A DNA stretch of 64,000 nucleotides, from the NCBI RefSeq assembly GCF_004216665.1, contig NZ_SGWY01000004.1, positions 248,001 to 312,000 on the forward strand, in the 5' to 3' direction. Shown piece by piece: positions 35,447-44,530 of the stretch. Source of the DNA: Agromyces ramosus. Its GTDB lineage: Bacteria; Actinomycetota; Actinomycetes; Actinomycetales; Microbacteriaceae. The position numbers and the translations under genes are program-made. Each line of letters begins with the position of its first letter. Position 1 is the first letter of the stretch. Under the pieces are notes generated by a model that saw nothing but the letters and a program-made list of their open reading frames with translations, did no database searches and was not told the DNA's origin.

Positions 35447-35745
35447 CGATCTTCCTCTCGAGCCCGCCTGGCGGCGACGGGCCCAGAGCAGGGTCGCACA
35501 CCGACCGGTTCGTCCGCAAAATCGCGCAGTGGAGTCTTCGCGGAATGCAGGTTTCATGCGTGACGAAGGAGCTCCACGCAGGAAAGTGGCCGCGATCGCC
35601 GCACGTCGTGCGCGATGCCGTTGGAGAGCGCGCTGACGAGCGCGGAATCCTCGTCGGGGAAGTCCCTGATGCCGCCTCGCCCGGCATGGAGTACACCTGA
35701 GTCGAGGAACCCTCATCGATGTGGGGTCCGATTCGGAGGGACATC
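35447..35745. other. Intergenic region with no supported gene
   Basis: About 300 bases between the divergent decarboxylase and nuclease genes. The half next to the decarboxylase is AT-richer (for example CGCAAAATCGCG near 35515 and CGGAATGCAGGTTTCATG near 35540) and probably holds its promoter. A 51-codon frame reading MQVSCVTKELHAGKW opens there but has no family match or ribosome-binding site, and I do not call it. Confidence 0.4.
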
Positions 35746-36612
35746 ATGGAACCGGACGAGGGAACGACGGCACCGACCGTCGCCGATGCGGCGCCGCCGC
35801 CGAGCGAGGCGCGCGAGGCCACGGGCTTCGACCCCGAGTTCCTCGGGGTGGCGGCGATGATGCCGCGGATGGGCGACGCGCAGGCCGCGGCATCCGTGCA
35901 GCTCGCCTACGAGCACTTCACGGTCATGCTCGACACGGTCAGGCGCTTCGCCGGGGTCACCGCGGTGAACATCGACGGGGCGCGGCTGGTGAAGGTGCCG
36001 CGCGACGATCGCTGGGTGTTCGACGAGCGCATCCCACCCGAGCTGCAGGCGGGGCCGGAGATCTACGCCGACAACGACCTCGACCGCGGGCATCTCGTGC
36101 GCCGGAACGACCCGGTCTGGGGCGAGCCGGCGGTCGCGGCGCGGGCGAACACCGACACGTTCATGTTCACCAACGCGGCCCCGCAGGCCTCGGGGTTCAA
36201 CCAGTCGCGCGAGCTGTGGCTGGGCCTGGAGGACCACGTGCTCGAGCATGCGCGCGTGCACGAGCTCAAGCTCAGCGTGTTCACCGGCCCGGTGCTGACC
36301 GACGATGATCCGCCGTACCGCGGCATCCGGATCCCGTTGAAGTTCTGGAAGATCGCGGCGTGGAACACCGGTGAGGGGCTCGCGACGACGGGCTTCGTGG
36401 TCGACCAGTCGCCGCTCGTCGACGTCGACGAGCTCCCGCGGGCGCTCGGCGCACCACCGCCCCTCGGACCCTTCCGGACCTTCCAGGTGCGGATCCGCGA
36501 CATCGCGGAGCTGACCGGGCTCACGATGCCCGAGCTGATCGACGCCGAGCACCTGCCTCGATCGGTCACCGGGTGGCGGCCGCTCCAGTCGACCGCGGAC
36601 ATCCTGGTCTGA
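35746..36612 (+). CDS. DNA/RNA non-specific endonuclease (NUC1 family), paralog A
   Basis: A 288-residue beta-beta-alpha-Me nuclease cutting single- or double-stranded nucleic acid with a divalent metal. The active-site motif NDLDRGHLVRRNDPVWG (about residues 105-121) supplies the general-base His; the metal-binding Asn is in FMFTNAAPQASGFNQSRELW. FWKIAAW and GFVVDQSPLV follow. No signal peptide or membrane segment, unlike most secreted homologs, so it appears cytoplasmic. GGAGG upstream fixes the ATG; the N-terminal 35 residues are Pro/Ala-rich. A close paralog lies 2 kb downstream. Confidence 0.87.
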   Translation: MEPDEGTTAPTVADAAPPPSEAREATGFDPEFLGVAAMMPRMGDAQAAASVQLAYEHFTVMLDTVRRFAGVTAVNIDGARLVKVPRDDRWVFDERIPPELQAGPEIYADNDLDRGHLVRRNDPVWGEPAVAARANTDTFMFTNAAPQASGFNQSRELWLGLEDHVLEHARVHELKLSVFTGPVLTDDDPPYRGIRIPLKFWKIAAWNTGEGLATTGFVVDQSPLVDVDELPRALGAPPPLGPFRTFQVRIRDIAELTGLTMPELIDAEHLPRSVTGWRPLQSTADILV

Positions 36613-36625
36613 CCGACGCGTGGCG

Positions 36626-36653
36626 GATGCCGCGACGTCGGCGCCGCGGCATC
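36626..36653. terminator. GATGCCGCG hairpin
   Basis: GATGCCGCG pairs with CGCGGCATC around a 10-base loop, between the convergent nuclease and alkylsulfatase genes. Another terminator made from the recurrent genomic word. Confidence 0.55.
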
Positions 36654-36668
36654 GATCACTCCGCCCGC

Positions 36669-38540
36669 TCAGGGCGTCACGATATTGAAGTTCGGGTCGC
36701 CGGGGTCGAGCACGCCGAGCACATCCCCGAGCACGCTCGCGTCGCCATCGAGCTGGAGGCCCGCGTCCAGTGCCGCCGTCACGTCCTGCATCGCGAGCGG
36801 TCCGAGCGCCGACTTCGGCACCGTGAGCGTCAGCGCGACGTCGCCACGCCCGTCGCGCACGGAGCTGAGCACGCCGTTCCTCAGGGTCACGCGGTAGGTC
36901 GCGCCGTCGTGGTCGGGGAAGGTCCACCTCGTCGCGACGTCGAGGTCCCACGCCTTCGGGCCGTTCACCTGCACGGCGACGGCGTCGAAGAACAGCTCGG
37001 GAGTCAGCTGGCCGAGGATGTCGGCCGCTGCCGGGCTCGTGGGGGTGCCGAATGCGGCGCCCCGGAGCTCCATCGAGCCGGAGAGGAATGCGCTTCGCCA
37101 CGTGCCGTTCTCGCTGCCGAAGCCGAGCTGCTCGAGCACGTCGGCGAGCAGCGCCCTGGCGCCCTCGTGGTCGGGCTCGGCGAACACGACATGGTCGAGC
37201 ACCTGCGCCGCCCAGCGCAGGTCGCCCGCCTCGAACGAGCCGCGCGCCTTCTCGACGACGGCGTCGGCGCCGCCCATGAACTCGACGTACCGCTTTCCCG
37301 CCTCGACGGGGGTGTGCTGCCAGAGGTGCGACGGGTTGCCGTCGTACCAGCCCATGTAGCGCTGGTAGATCGCCTTCACGTTGTGGCTGATCGAGCCGTA
37401 GTAGCCGTGGGTGTGCCAGGCCGCCTCGATGGCCGGCGGGAGCTCGATCAGCTCGGCGATCTCGGTTCCCGTGTGACCCTGGTTCATCAGCCGCAGCGTC
37501 TGGTCGTGCAGGTAGGCGTAGAGGTCGCGCTGCGTCGAGAGGAACTCGACGACGCGATCGGTGCCCCAGGTGGGCCAGTGATGGGACGCGAACGCGACCT
37601 CGGCCTCGCCGCCGAACCGCTCGATGGCCTCGGTCAGGTACCCGGCCCAGGCATGCGGATCGCGCACCACGGCCCCGCGGAGCGTGAGCAGGTTGTGCAG
37701 GGTGTGCGTCGCGTTCTCCGCCATGCAGAGCGCCCTGCGGTCGGGGAAGTAGAAGTGCATCTCGGCGGGCGCCTCGGTTCCGGGCGCCATCTGGAAGACG
37801 ATGCGCACGCCGTCGATCGTGAGTTCCTCGCCCGTGCGGGTGATGTACACGGTGGGCGCGATGAGCGTGACCGTGCCGGACGACGTGGACTGGCCCAGGC
37901 CGGCCCCCACGCTGCCGCGCTCACCCCGTGGGAGGGCGGCCCCGTACATGTACGCGGCGCGTCGGCCCATCGCCGTGCCGGCGTAGACGTTCTCGGAGAT
38001 CGCATGCTCGAGGAATCCCTCCGGCGCGATCACCGGCACGCCCGCGTCCACCTCCTCCTGGGTGACGACGCCCTTGACGCCGCCGAAGTGGTCGATGTGC
38101 GAGTGGGTGTAGATGACGGCGACCACCGGGCGCTCGCCGCGGTGCTCCCGGTACAGCGCGAGCGCCGCCGCAGCCGGCTCGGTCGAGATGAGCGGGTCGA
38201 TGACGATCACGCCGGTGTCGCCCTCGACGAACGTGATGTTCGAGAGGTCGAAGTTGCGCACCTGGTAGATGCCGTCGACCACTTCGAAGAGCCCCTGCAT
38301 CGAGACCAGCTTCGACTGCCGCCAGAGGCTCGGATGCACCGTCGGAGATCCCTCGCCGCTCAGGAACCCGAACGAGTCGATGTCGTACACCACGTCGCCC
38401 GCCGCGCCTCGGATCACGCCCGGCTCGAGCGTCGCGATGCGCCCCCGCGTCGCGTCGTCGAAGTCGCGTCGGTCGTCGTACGGGAAGGCCGGATCGGCCG
38501 GTCCCCGCCGGTCGTTCCTGCTCCGCGTCGAGTCGGTCAT
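36669..38540 (-). CDS. Alkyl sulfatase (SdsA1/BDS1-like metallo-beta-lactamase fold)
   Basis: A 623-residue hydrolase of linear alkyl sulfates such as SDS. N-terminal binuclear zinc domain: VIYTHSHIDHFGGVKGV (HxHxDH, about residues 145-155), APEGFLEHAISENVYAG, and MHFYFPDRRALCMAENATHTLHNLL (further ligands). Middle dimerisation region (GYYGSISHNVKAIYQRYMGWYDGNP) and C-terminal SCP2-like domain (from about 500, RWTFPDHDGATYRVTLRNGVL) match the family in order and length. No export signal, whereas Pseudomonas SdsA1 is secreted. Lies between the two nuclease paralogs on the opposite strand. Confidence 0.9.
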   Translation of the reverse strand: MTDSTRSRNDRRGPADPAFPYDDRRDFDDATRGRIATLEPGVIRGAAGDVVYDIDSFGFLSGEGSPTVHPSLWRQSKLVSMQGLFEVVDGIYQVRNFDLSNITFVEGDTGVIVIDPLISTEPAAAALALYREHRGERPVVAVIYTHSHIDHFGGVKGVVTQEEVDAGVPVIAPEGFLEHAISENVYAGTAMGRRAAYMYGAALPRGERGSVGAGLGQSTSSGTVTLIAPTVYITRTGEELTIDGVRIVFQMAPGTEAPAEMHFYFPDRRALCMAENATHTLHNLLTLRGAVVRDPHAWAGYLTEAIERFGGEAEVAFASHHWPTWGTDRVVEFLSTQRDLYAYLHDQTLRLMNQGHTGTEIAELIELPPAIEAAWHTHGYYGSISHNVKAIYQRYMGWYDGNPSHLWQHTPVEAGKRYVEFMGGADAVVEKARGSFEAGDLRWAAQVLDHVVFAEPDHEGARALLADVLEQLGFGSENGTWRSAFLSGSMELRGAAFGTPTSPAAADILGQLTPELFFDAVAVQVNGPKAWDLDVATRWTFPDHDGATYRVTLRNGVLSSVRDGRGDVALTLTVPKSALGPLAMQDVTAALDAGLQLDGDASVLGDVLGVLDPGDPNFNIVTP

Positions 38541-38668
38541 CTGCGCATCCCCCCGTCGCGGGCGCCCGCGGCCCGCCCGGGCTCATTCTGCCCGCGGGTC
38601 GGTCCGCCGTCCACACCCCGCAGGTGAACGGATTGCGGGGTGTCGGCGGGTCGTGGTCGAGTGGGGAC

Positions 38669-39484
38669 ATGGGCTTCGACGCGCGGTTCCTGGGGGTGGC
38701 GGCACCCATGCCGCGAGTCGACGAGGCGGATGCCGCGGCCGCCGTCGAACTCGACTACGTGCACTTCACCGTGGTGCTCGATTCCGTCCGCCGCTTCGCA
38801 CGGGTCACCGGCGTCAACGTCGACGGGGCGCTGCTCGTCGAGCTCGAGCGCGGCGACCGCTGGCAGTTCGACGAGCGCATCCCGGCCGACTGGCAGGCCG
38901 GCCCACTGGTGTACGCCGACAACGACCTCGACCGGGGTCACCTCGTGCGCCGGCGCGATCCGGTGTGGGGCAGCCCAGAGGTCGCCGCGCGCGCGAACGG
39001 CGACACGTTCCGGTACACGAACGCGGCACCGCAGGCGTCGGGCTTCAACCAGTCCACGGAGCTGTGGCTCGGGCTCGAAGACCACGTGCTCGAGCACGCC
39101 CGGGTGCATCGCCAGCGGCTCAGCGTCTTCACCGCACCGGTGCTCGGCGCCGGCGATCCGCCGTATCGCGGCATCCGCGTGCCCCTGCGGTTCTGGAAGA
39201 TCGCGGCGTGGAGCACCGGCGCCGATTCAGACGGGGGCGGCCTGGCCGCGATCGGCTTCGTCGTCGACCAGGCGCCGCTCGTCGACACCGGCGCGGTGCG
39301 CGAGCCCGTGCCCGGGGAGGCGCCGCCACTCGGGCCGTTCCGCACGTTCCAAGTGCCCATCGCCGACATCGCCGCGCTCACGCGGCTCGCGATGCCCGAG
39401 CTCGTCGCTGCCGACCGGCTGCCGGCGACCGTCACCGCGGTGGGGTGGCGGCTCGTCGAGCAGCCCGGCGAGATCCTGCTCTAG
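38669..39484 (+). CDS. DNA/RNA non-specific endonuclease (NUC1 family), paralog B
   Basis: A 271-residue cytoplasmic nuclease very similar to the gene at 35746: FDARFLGVAAPMPRVDEADA, YADNDLDRGHLVRRRDPVWG with the catalytic His, FRYTNAAPQASGFNQSTELW with the metal-binding Asn, and FWKIAAWSTG. It has a short insertion (DSDGGG) near residue 195 and lacks the Pro-rich N-terminal tail of paralog A. The ATG follows GTGGGGAC. The last 4 bases overlap the convergent AI-2E gene. No adjacent inhibitor gene is seen. Confidence 0.86.
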   Translation: MGFDARFLGVAAPMPRVDEADAAAAVELDYVHFTVVLDSVRRFARVTGVNVDGALLVELERGDRWQFDERIPADWQAGPLVYADNDLDRGHLVRRRDPVWGSPEVAARANGDTFRYTNAAPQASGFNQSTELWLGLEDHVLEHARVHRQRLSVFTAPVLGAGDPPYRGIRVPLRFWKIAAWSTGADSDGGGLAAIGFVVDQAPLVDTGAVREPVPGEAPPLGPFRTFQVPIADIAALTRLAMPELVAADRLPATVTAVGWRLVEQPGEILL

Positions 39485-40791
39485 GTCGTGGTGCCCGTCG
39501 CGGCGCCCGCTGGCGCGCCCGTCGCCGGTTCGGGAGTGCCCTCGACTCCGCCACCACCACCGGTCCGGCCGGCCGCGGCCTTCCCTGCGGCCTTGCGCGC
39601 CTTGCGCGCGGCCTTCGCCTCGGCGTCGAACTGGGCCATGATCGCCTTCGTCTCGTCGAGCTCCCCGATCATCGGACGGATCCAGCTCATCTGCGGGTTC
39701 GTGTCGACGAGCAGCAGTCGCACGAGCAGCGTCAGCGGGATCGCGAGGATGGCGCCGATCGGGCCGATCACGACCGCCCAGAACAGCACCGAGAAGAAGG
39801 TGATCGTCTGGCTGAGCGACACCGCCTTGCCGACGACGCGCGGCTGGATGATCGACTGGATGACGGCGTTGATGAGCCCGTAGACGACGATGACCGCGAT
39901 CACGGTCGGCCATCCGCCCACGAGCCCGCCGAAGATGATCGGCGGGATGATCGCGAGGAAGTAGCCGACGTTCGGGATGAACGAGCAGATGAACGCCAGC
40001 AGGCCCCAGATGAACGCGCCCGGCACCTGCAGGATCACCAGGGCGATCCAGTTGACGAAGCCCTGGGCCAGGCCGAGCACGGTGGTGACCACCATGTAGC
40101 GGCGCACGTTGTGGCCATAGGCCACGAGGGAGCCCACGACGAGCGGCCGCGCAGGGTAGAGCTGGCGGAAGAGGGTGGGGATGAACCCAGCGTCCATGGC
40201 CATGAGCAGCAGCATCGTGAAGATGATCACGAGGATCGTGATCCACCCCGTGAGCCCGCCGACGATCCCGCCCAGGAAGCCGATGAGCGTGGCCGGGTCG
40301 AAGCTCGAGGCGGCCGCGCTGATCTCCGCCGAGTTGATGCCGAGCGAGGTCAGCCAGTCGGCGACGTCCTGCCCGAATGCGGCGATCTGCGGCGCGAACT
40401 GCGGGAGCAGTTCGGTGAACTGCCCGAACGCCACGATCACCGCGTAGCCGAACGTGAGCAGCAGCAGCGTCACCGCCGTGATCACCGAGCCCGTCGCGAT
40501 GCCGCGCGGCACGCCGCGCTTCTCGAGCCAGATGCGCAGGGGGTGCACGCAGATGGTGAGCACGAGGGCGAAGAACACCGGGGCGAAGATCCCGGAGATC
40601 GCGGCGAGGCCGAACGCCGCGAGCGCACCGCCGCCGATGCCCATGAGGATGTACGCGTTGCGATGCTTCGACATCGTCGCGAGCGACTCCGCCTCGGCCT
40701 TCGCCTCGGCCTCCTCTTCGGCCTCGGCTGCCGCCTCCGCGGCTGCCTCGGCCGCTTCACGCGACGTCGATCGCTTCCTGGTCCACCACAT
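39481..40791 (-). CDS. AI-2E family (UPF0118) membrane transporter
   Basis: A 436-residue inner-membrane protein with about seven to eight helices. Conserved segments: FFALVLTICVHPLRIWLEKRG, the central ARPLVVGSLVAYGHNVRRYM, LGLAQGFVNWIALVILQVPGAF, FIPNVGYFLAIIPPII and IIQPRVVGKAVSLSQTITFFSV, all typical of the family, whose substrates range from autoinducer-2 to Na+/Li+ exchange. The N-terminus has an acidic Ala/Glu coiled stretch (residues 12-40), and the C-terminus a Lys/Ala then Gly/Thr-rich tail. GGAGTCCTC precedes the ATG. Confidence 0.86.
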   Translation of the reverse strand: MWWTRKRSTSREAAEAAAEAAAEAEEEAEAKAEAESLATMSKHRNAYILMGIGGGALAAFGLAAISGIFAPVFFALVLTICVHPLRIWLEKRGVPRGIATGSVITAVTLLLLTFGYAVIVAFGQFTELLPQFAPQIAAFGQDVADWLTSLGINSAEISAAASSFDPATLIGFLGGIVGGLTGWITILVIIFTMLLLMAMDAGFIPTLFRQLYPARPLVVGSLVAYGHNVRRYMVVTTVLGLAQGFVNWIALVILQVPGAFIWGLLAFICSFIPNVGYFLAIIPPIIFGGLVGGWPTVIAVIVVYGLINAVIQSIIQPRVVGKAVSLSQTITFFSVLFWAVVIGPIGAILAIPLTLLVRLLLVDTNPQMSWIRPMIGELDETKAIMAQFDAEAKAARKARKAAGKAAAGRTGGGGGVEGTPEPATGAPAGAATGTTT

Positions 40792-40848
40792 GAGGACTCC
40801 GATCCGCGAACTACCCAGGGCCCGCGCTCGTGCCCACCATAGCGAGCG

Positions 40849-40866
40849 GATGCCGCGGACGGCATC
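40849..40866 (-). terminator. Short GATGCCG hairpin at the CDF stop codon
   Basis: GATGCCG pairs with CGGCATC around CGGA, directly overlapping the end of the CDF transporter gene and upstream of the next gene in the same direction. Confidence 0.45.
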
Positions 40867-41833
40867 ACCTAGTTCGCGTGACTGCCCCGTCGTCGGGGGC
40901 GGCGAGCGTCAGGAACGCGCGGCCCACGTGCGGGCGCCGCATGAGCTCGGCCTCGAGCCGACGGAGCTCGCGCGCGGCATCCGCCTCGGTGCGATCGCCC
41001 ACGAGGTCGACCGCCGCGACGAGGAGCACCACGCCGGGACCGATGTACTCCATGTGCAGGAAGCCGACGCGATCGACGGCCGGCGAAGCGAGGAGCTCGG
41101 CGCGCACGGTGTCGCGCGTCGCGTCGTCGACCGCCTCCCCGAGGAGGAAGACGCGGTTCCGGGCGATGAGCACCACGGCGACGACCGCCAGCAGCACGCC
41201 GACGAGCAGCGAGCCGATCGCGTCGTACACGGGGGAGCCCGTGAGCTGGTGCAAGCCGACGCCGAGGAAGGCGAGGAGGAGCCCGATGAGGGCGGCGGAA
41301 TCCTCGGCGAACACGGCGCGAAGGGTCGGGTTCGAGCTGCGAGCCACATGCTCGAGCGTCGCGACGCTGCGTCGCTGCGCGTCGGCGCGCGCCTGGCGGT
41401 AGGCCCGGATGAACGAGACCCCCTCGAGCACGAACGAGATGGCCAGCACGGCGTAGGCGACGCCGTAGTCGCTCGCCGGCTCGGGGTCGACGAGCTCGGA
41501 GATGCCGTGCTGGATCGACACCACCGCGCCGGCCGTGAACAGCCCGAAGGCCGCGAACATCGACCAGATGTAGGCGTCCTTGCCGAAGCCGAGCGGATGC
41601 CGCTCGTCGGCCGGCCGCCTCGACCGCCGCTCCGCGATGACGAGCAGCACCTCGTTGCCCGTGTCGGCCCAGGAGTGCGCGGCCTCGGCGACCATCGACG
41701 CCGACCCCGTGATGACGGCCGCGAACGACTTCGCCACCGCGATCAGCGCGTTCACCGCGAGCGCGACAAGGACCGTCACCAGGCTCTCGGCCGGCTCCTC
41801 CGATCGCTCCCTCGTCCCCCGTACCGCCGCCAT
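40865..41833 (-). CDS. Cation diffusion facilitator (CDF) family transporter
   Basis: A 322-residue inner-membrane metal/proton antiporter with six helices. SASMVAEAAHSWADTGNEVLLV carries the His-Asp metal site in helix 2 (usual form HSxxD), FGKDAYIWSMFAAFGLFTAGAVVSIQHG follows, and FAEDSAALIGLLLAFLGVGLH has the second Asp-containing site in helix 5. The cytoplasmic C-terminal domain (from about 235) is the ferredoxin-like dimer unit. Metal not predictable. CAGACT lies exactly 6 bases before the ATG (41840-41845), a leaderless promoter. Confidence 0.86.
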   Translation of the reverse strand: MAAVRGTRERSEEPAESLVTVLVALAVNALIAVAKSFAAVITGSASMVAEAAHSWADTGNEVLLVIAERRSRRPADERHPLGFGKDAYIWSMFAAFGLFTAGAVVSIQHGISELVDPEPASDYGVAYAVLAISFVLEGVSFIRAYRQARADAQRRSVATLEHVARSSNPTLRAVFAEDSAALIGLLLAFLGVGLHQLTGSPVYDAIGSLLVGVLLAVVAVVLIARNRVFLLGEAVDDATRDTVRAELLASPAVDRVGFLHMEYIGPGVVLLVAAVDLVGDRTEADAARELRRLEAELMRRPHVGRAFLTLAAPDDGAVTRTR

Positions 41834-41879
41834 CGTTGGAGTCTGGCATCGGATGCCGCGTCGGTGCCACAGTTGAGAG

Positions 41880-43409
41880 GTGGCGGAGGTCGGGGAACTC
41901 CAGGCGGACGTGCTCGTGGTCGGCGCGGGCCCCAGCGGGCTCATGGCCGCCGTGTGCCTCGCGCGCCTCGGCGTCGACGCCATCATCGTCGACGGCAAGG
42001 ACGGGCCGACCCGTGAGTCGCGGGCGCTCGCCGTGCAGGCGCGCACCATGGAGCTGTACGACCAGCTCGGGCTCGTCGACCGCGTGCTCGCCGATCGATC
42101 GCCGGCCACCACCCTCGTGCCGGGCGCCGGCCGCCGGCCGTTCGGGCGGATCGAGCTGCGGGCGATGAGCGAGGGCGTGACGCCGTACCGCGAGCTGACC
42201 GTGTTCGAGCAGAGCCGGACCGAGCGGATGCTCGTCGACGCCCTCGCCGACCTCGGGCGCGGGGTGCGCTGGGGACATCGGCTCGCCCGGCTCGAGACCG
42301 CGAGGGGAAGCGGCGACGACGCGCCATCCGTCGTCGCGACGCTCGACGCGCCCGGCGGCACGGTCACCGTGCGCGCGCGGTACTGCATCGGCGCCGACGG
42401 GGCCCACTCGCCCGTGCGGGAGGCGCTCGGGGTGCCGTTCGAGGGCGTGACGAACGCGCACACCTTCTACGTGGCGGATGCCGCGGGCGTGACCGGCCTC
42501 GTCGACGGGGCGATCAACATGCGCATCACTGCCGAGCACTTCCTGCTCGCCTTCCCGATGGGCCCCGGTCGCATGCGCCTGCTCGGGGTGGTCCGCGACC
42601 GCGACCTCGACGCGGCGGGTGAACTCCGTGAGCAGGAGGTGCGCACGATGACGCACCGCGAGTTCGGGGTCGGCTTCTCCGATGCGGACTGGTTCACGAC
42701 CTACCGCCTGCACCACCGGCTCGCGAAGCGCTTCCGCGTCGGCCCGTGCTTCCTCGTCGGCGACGCGGCGCACATCCACTCCCCGGTCGGCGCGCAGGGC
42801 ATGAACACGGGGCTGCAGGAGGCGCACAACCTCGCATGCGCGATCGCCGACGTGCTCGTGCGCGGCATGCCCGACCGGCGACTCGACCGGTACGAGGCCG
42901 AGCGCCGCCCGGTCGGCCGGATCCTCGTCAACACGACCGATCGCGCGTTCGCCGCCGTCACGGCCGACGGGCCGTTCGCCCGGTTCGTGCGCGGGCGCAT
43001 CGTGCCGTTCCTCGGCCCGATCGTCGTGCGCGCGGTTCCCCGCGTCGCCGGTGGCGGTCGCGTGTTCGGCTACCTGTCGCAGACGCGCATCCACTACCGG
43101 ATGTCGCCGCGACCCTCGTCTCGCCGCGACCCGGTGGTCGGCCGCCGCCTGCCGTGGACGGGCGACAACTTCGACGTGCTGCGGTCGTTCACGTGGCAGG
43201 TGCATGGGTACGGCGCGTACGAGCCCGAGGTGCGCACGATCGGCGAGTCGCTCGAGCTCGAGTGGCACGCGTTCCCACCCGATCCCCACCGTCGGCTCGA
43301 CCCGGGCCTCGTGTACCTCGTGCGCCCCGACGGGTTCGTGGCGGCCGCGGCCCCCGCACGCGCCGTGGAGGGCGGGCCGCCGGCGTTCCGCGAGCAGCTG
43401 GCCGGATGA
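41880..43409 (+). CDS. FAD-dependent aromatic-ring monooxygenase (PheA/TfdB type)
   Basis: Class A flavoprotein hydroxylase, 509 residues. GxGxxG dinucleotide motif in VLVVGAGPSGLMAAVCLARLG, Arg contact RALAVQARTMELYDQLGL, DG motif YCIGADGAHSPVREALG (about 165), and GD motif CFLVGDAAHIHSPVGAQGMNTGLQEAHNLA (about 295). It lacks the C-terminal thioredoxin-like domain of phenol hydroxylase, being about 510 residues. GTG start with CACAGT 7 bases upstream, probably leaderless. Substrate is likely phenolic or polyketide-like; not determinable. EamA exporter gene follows closely. Confidence 0.85.
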   Translation: MAEVGELQADVLVVGAGPSGLMAAVCLARLGVDAIIVDGKDGPTRESRALAVQARTMELYDQLGLVDRVLADRSPATTLVPGAGRRPFGRIELRAMSEGVTPYRELTVFEQSRTERMLVDALADLGRGVRWGHRLARLETARGSGDDAPSVVATLDAPGGTVTVRARYCIGADGAHSPVREALGVPFEGVTNAHTFYVADAAGVTGLVDGAINMRITAEHFLLAFPMGPGRMRLLGVVRDRDLDAAGELREQEVRTMTHREFGVGFSDADWFTTYRLHHRLAKRFRVGPCFLVGDAAHIHSPVGAQGMNTGLQEAHNLACAIADVLVRGMPDRRLDRYEAERRPVGRILVNTTDRAFAAVTADGPFARFVRGRIVPFLGPIVVRAVPRVAGGGRVFGYLSQTRIHYRMSPRPSSRRDPVVGRRLPWTGDNFDVLRSFTWQVHGYGAYEPEVRTIGESLELEWHAFPPDPHRRLDPGLVYLVRPDGFVAAAAPARAVEGGPPAFREQLAG

Positions 43410-43437
43410 CGAGGCGGGCACCGCGTATCGTCGAACG

Positions 43438-44376
43438 GTGACCGCCGCGCCGAATCCCTCGCCGACGCCCGAGCCCGACGCCGTACTGCGCCGTCGCCGG
43501 TTCACGGGTGCCGCGACGCAGCTCGGAACCGAGGTGTCGATCAACTTCGGCTCGTCGCTCGCCGGCCTGCTCATCCCGATCGTCGGATCGTTCGTGGTGG
43601 TCGCCGCGCGCCAGGTCGTGATGGTCGCGGCGCTGCTGCCCTTCTATCGGCCCAGGCGCGCCGAGCTCACCTGGCGGCGGCTGTGGCCGGCGCTCGCGCT
43701 CGGCGTCGTCCTGGCCGTGATGAACCTCGCCTTCTACGAGTCCGTGCACCTGCTCGGGCTGGGCATCGCCGCGACCATCGAGTTCCTCGGCCCGCTCGGC
43801 CTGGCGCTGGCCACGTCGCGACGCCTGCTCGACGTGGGGTGCGCGCTCGCGGCCGGCGTCGGCGTGGTGCTCCTCATCGGGCCGGGGTCGTCGGATGCCG
43901 CGGCGATCGACCCGTGGGGCGTGGCGCTCGCGCTGACGGCGGCCGCGGCATGGGCGGGCTACATCGTGCTCACACGGCGCGTCGCAGTCGGCCTGCCGGG
44001 CCTCGAGGGGCTCACCGTCGCGAGCATCGTGAGCCTGGCGCTGCTGCTGCCCTTCGCGATCGCGACGTTCGACGCGTCGGTGATCGACTGGCGGGTCGTG
44101 TGGCTGCTCCTCGGCGTCGGCGTCCTCTCGTCGGCCCTGCCATACAGCCTCGACACGTTCATCCTGCGGCGCATCACGCCGCGGCTCTACGCGATCATCA
44201 CGAGCTTCGGGCCGGTGATCGCGGCGGTGTTCGGCTGGCTCGTGCTCTCCGAGACCTTCACGCCGGTCGAGGTGATCGCCATCGCCATCGTCTGCGGGGC
44301 CGCCGGCACCGCGATCGCGACCCAGCGCGACCGCCCGAAGTCCGACCTCGAGCAGACGGCAGAGGGCATGGCTTGA
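43438..44376 (+). CDS. EamA/DMT-family exporter (RhtA-like)
   Basis: A 312-residue inner-membrane exporter with ten predicted helices in two EamA repeats (about 25-155 and 160-295). LGLGIAATIEFLGPLGLALA and ILRRITPRLYAIITSFGPVIAAVFGWLVLSE match the RhtA-type subgroup that exports amino acids such as threonine and homoserine. GTG start 28 bases after the monooxygenase stop, preceded by TATCGT exactly 6 bases upstream: its own leaderless promoter inside the short gap. Confidence 0.82.
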   Translation: MTAAPNPSPTPEPDAVLRRRRFTGAATQLGTEVSINFGSSLAGLLIPIVGSFVVVAARQVVMVAALLPFYRPRRAELTWRRLWPALALGVVLAVMNLAFYESVHLLGLGIAATIEFLGPLGLALATSRRLLDVGCALAAGVGVVLLIGPGSSDAAAIDPWGVALALTAAAAWAGYIVLTRRVAVGLPGLEGLTVASIVSLALLLPFAIATFDASVIDWRVVWLLLGVGVLSSALPYSLDTFILRRITPRLYAIITSFGPVIAAVFGWLVLSETFTPVEVIAIAIVCGAAGTAIATQRDRPKSDLEQTAEGMA

Positions 44377-44395
44377 CCTGACTCACCTGTCAGGT
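44376..44395. terminator. Inverted repeat at the end of the EamA gene
   Basis: ACCTGAC pairs perfectly with GTCAGGT around TCACCT, starting in the EamA stop codon. It could be a terminator or an operator of the MHS transporter gene 135 bases downstream; no T-run follows. Confidence 0.45.
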
Positions 44396-44530
44396 TCATG
44401 GACCCTTATCTGCATGGATGCACACCCACTGTGCGGGATACGCGATTGCTGCACACCCCCGCGCACGTCAGAATCGCCAGCATCGCGATCTCCCCCTATC
44501 GCGTCGCCAACTACAAGGAGGTAGTCGCCG

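Noticed and set aside
35224..35700. Possible small gene upstream of the nuclease (reads MQVSCVTKELHAGKW)
   Set aside because: No ribosome-binding site, no family match, and it overlaps the promoter side of the decarboxylase gene.
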